Positions 41,347-41,528 of a DNA stretch of 41,528 nt are shown here, in pieces. This DNA comes from Methanocellaceae archaeon UBA148 (GTDB taxonomy: Archaea; Halobacteriota; UBA148), in the NCBI GenBank assembly GCA_002495885.1, contig DAHG01000031.1, positions 1-41,528 of the forward strand, read 5' to 3'. The notes beneath the pieces are model-generated. The model did not search any database. It was not told where the DNA came from and worked only from the letters and a program-made list of their open reading frames with translations. Positions within the stretch are counted from its first letter, which is position 1, and each line of letters starts with the position of its first letter. A program made the translations under genes and the position numbers.

Positions 41347-41528
41347 TCATTTTTCTTTTTTAGGTCCCAGGAGCCGCAGGAGTTCCATCGGCAGCGGGAT
41401 AACAACCGTGGTCGCCTTTTCTGATGTGGCGTCTGCTATCGTCTGCAAAGTTCGGATGAACAAGCCCCCTTCTTGTTCACTCAGTATTTTAGCCGCTTCT
41501 GCCACCTTTTGAGCGGCCTGCATCTCCC
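41347..41528 (-). CDS. C-terminal end of an SPFH/stomatin-like protein
   Basis: The last 60 codons of a leftward gene cut by the window edge. They read EMQAAQKVAEAAKILSEQ, then LFIRTLQTIADATSEKATTV, then PLPMELLRLLG and a lysine-rich end. This is the typical tail of stomatin/slipin membrane proteins, where a coiled coil leads to a leucine-rich hydrophobic end. These proteins form oligomers at membrane microdomains and often pair with an NfeD protein, which would be outside the window. Confidence 0.85.
   Translation of the reverse strand, partial: EMQAAQKVAEAAKILSEQEGGLFIRTLQTIADATSEKATTVVIPLPMELLRLLGPKKEK

Overview
The window is from a euryarchaeal chromosome, most like the methanogen/ANME/Syntrophoarchaeum side of the Euryarchaeota; I cannot fix the genus. 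The evidence is the archaeal shikimate entry (ADTH synthase plus dehydroquinate synthase II instead of AroF/AroB), an archaeal threonyl-tRNA synthetase with a D-Tyr-deacylase-like editing domain, archaeal NAC, aIF1 and TrmI, tRNA genes with anticodon-loop introns, TATA boxes with leaderless starts, and bacterial-type gyrBA, which is common in this group.

Layout. 1-6980: the first codons of a leftward gene, then rightward thiL-amrS and gyrB-gyrA. 6962-12330: an accessory island. A 36-bp direct repeat of the gyrA 3' end brackets a small membrane-protein gene. Next come two short CRISPR arrays with one 30-nt repeat. Between them lies a leftward, translationally coupled operon of nucleotidyltransferase (MNT), HEPN protein and Cas6. 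A 31-bp copy of the cas6 5' end sits in front of that operon. Relics of a second, 37-nt CRISPR repeat flank small membrane-protein genes. 12329-14045: small membrane proteins and a CDF-type metal exporter. 14104-18853: leftward aromatic operon aroA'-aroB'-aroD-aroE-tyrA, with a near-perfect 27-bp palindrome at the predicted start of transcription. 19167-21724: a methyltransferase and a rubredoxin-TPP enzyme fusion. 21843-28269: complete leftward trpEGDCFBA operon with pheA divergent from it. 29526-30399: aIF1 and three tRNA genes (Val, Gln, Trp; the last two with introns). 30935-36321: thrS, a TatD-family hydrolase and several poorly known surface or membrane proteins, two of them broken. 36322-40148: leftward operon mtaB-like, trmJ-like, moaC, nnr (transcribed in the order nnr to mtaB). 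40251-41528: NAC-trmI and the end of a convergent SPFH protein.

How it works together. About 15 kb encodes nearly the whole route from ADTH precursors to shikimate and from chorismate to Trp, prephenate to Phe and to Tyr. The aroK, aroA (EPSP synthase), aroC and chorismate mutase steps are not seen here. The most unusual part is the island. It has a lone Cas6 without any other cas gene, tied by overlapping reading frames to a HEPN/MNT toxin-antitoxin-like pair and bracketed by mini-arrays of one repeat type. A duplicated piece of cas6 marks how the module may have been assembled.
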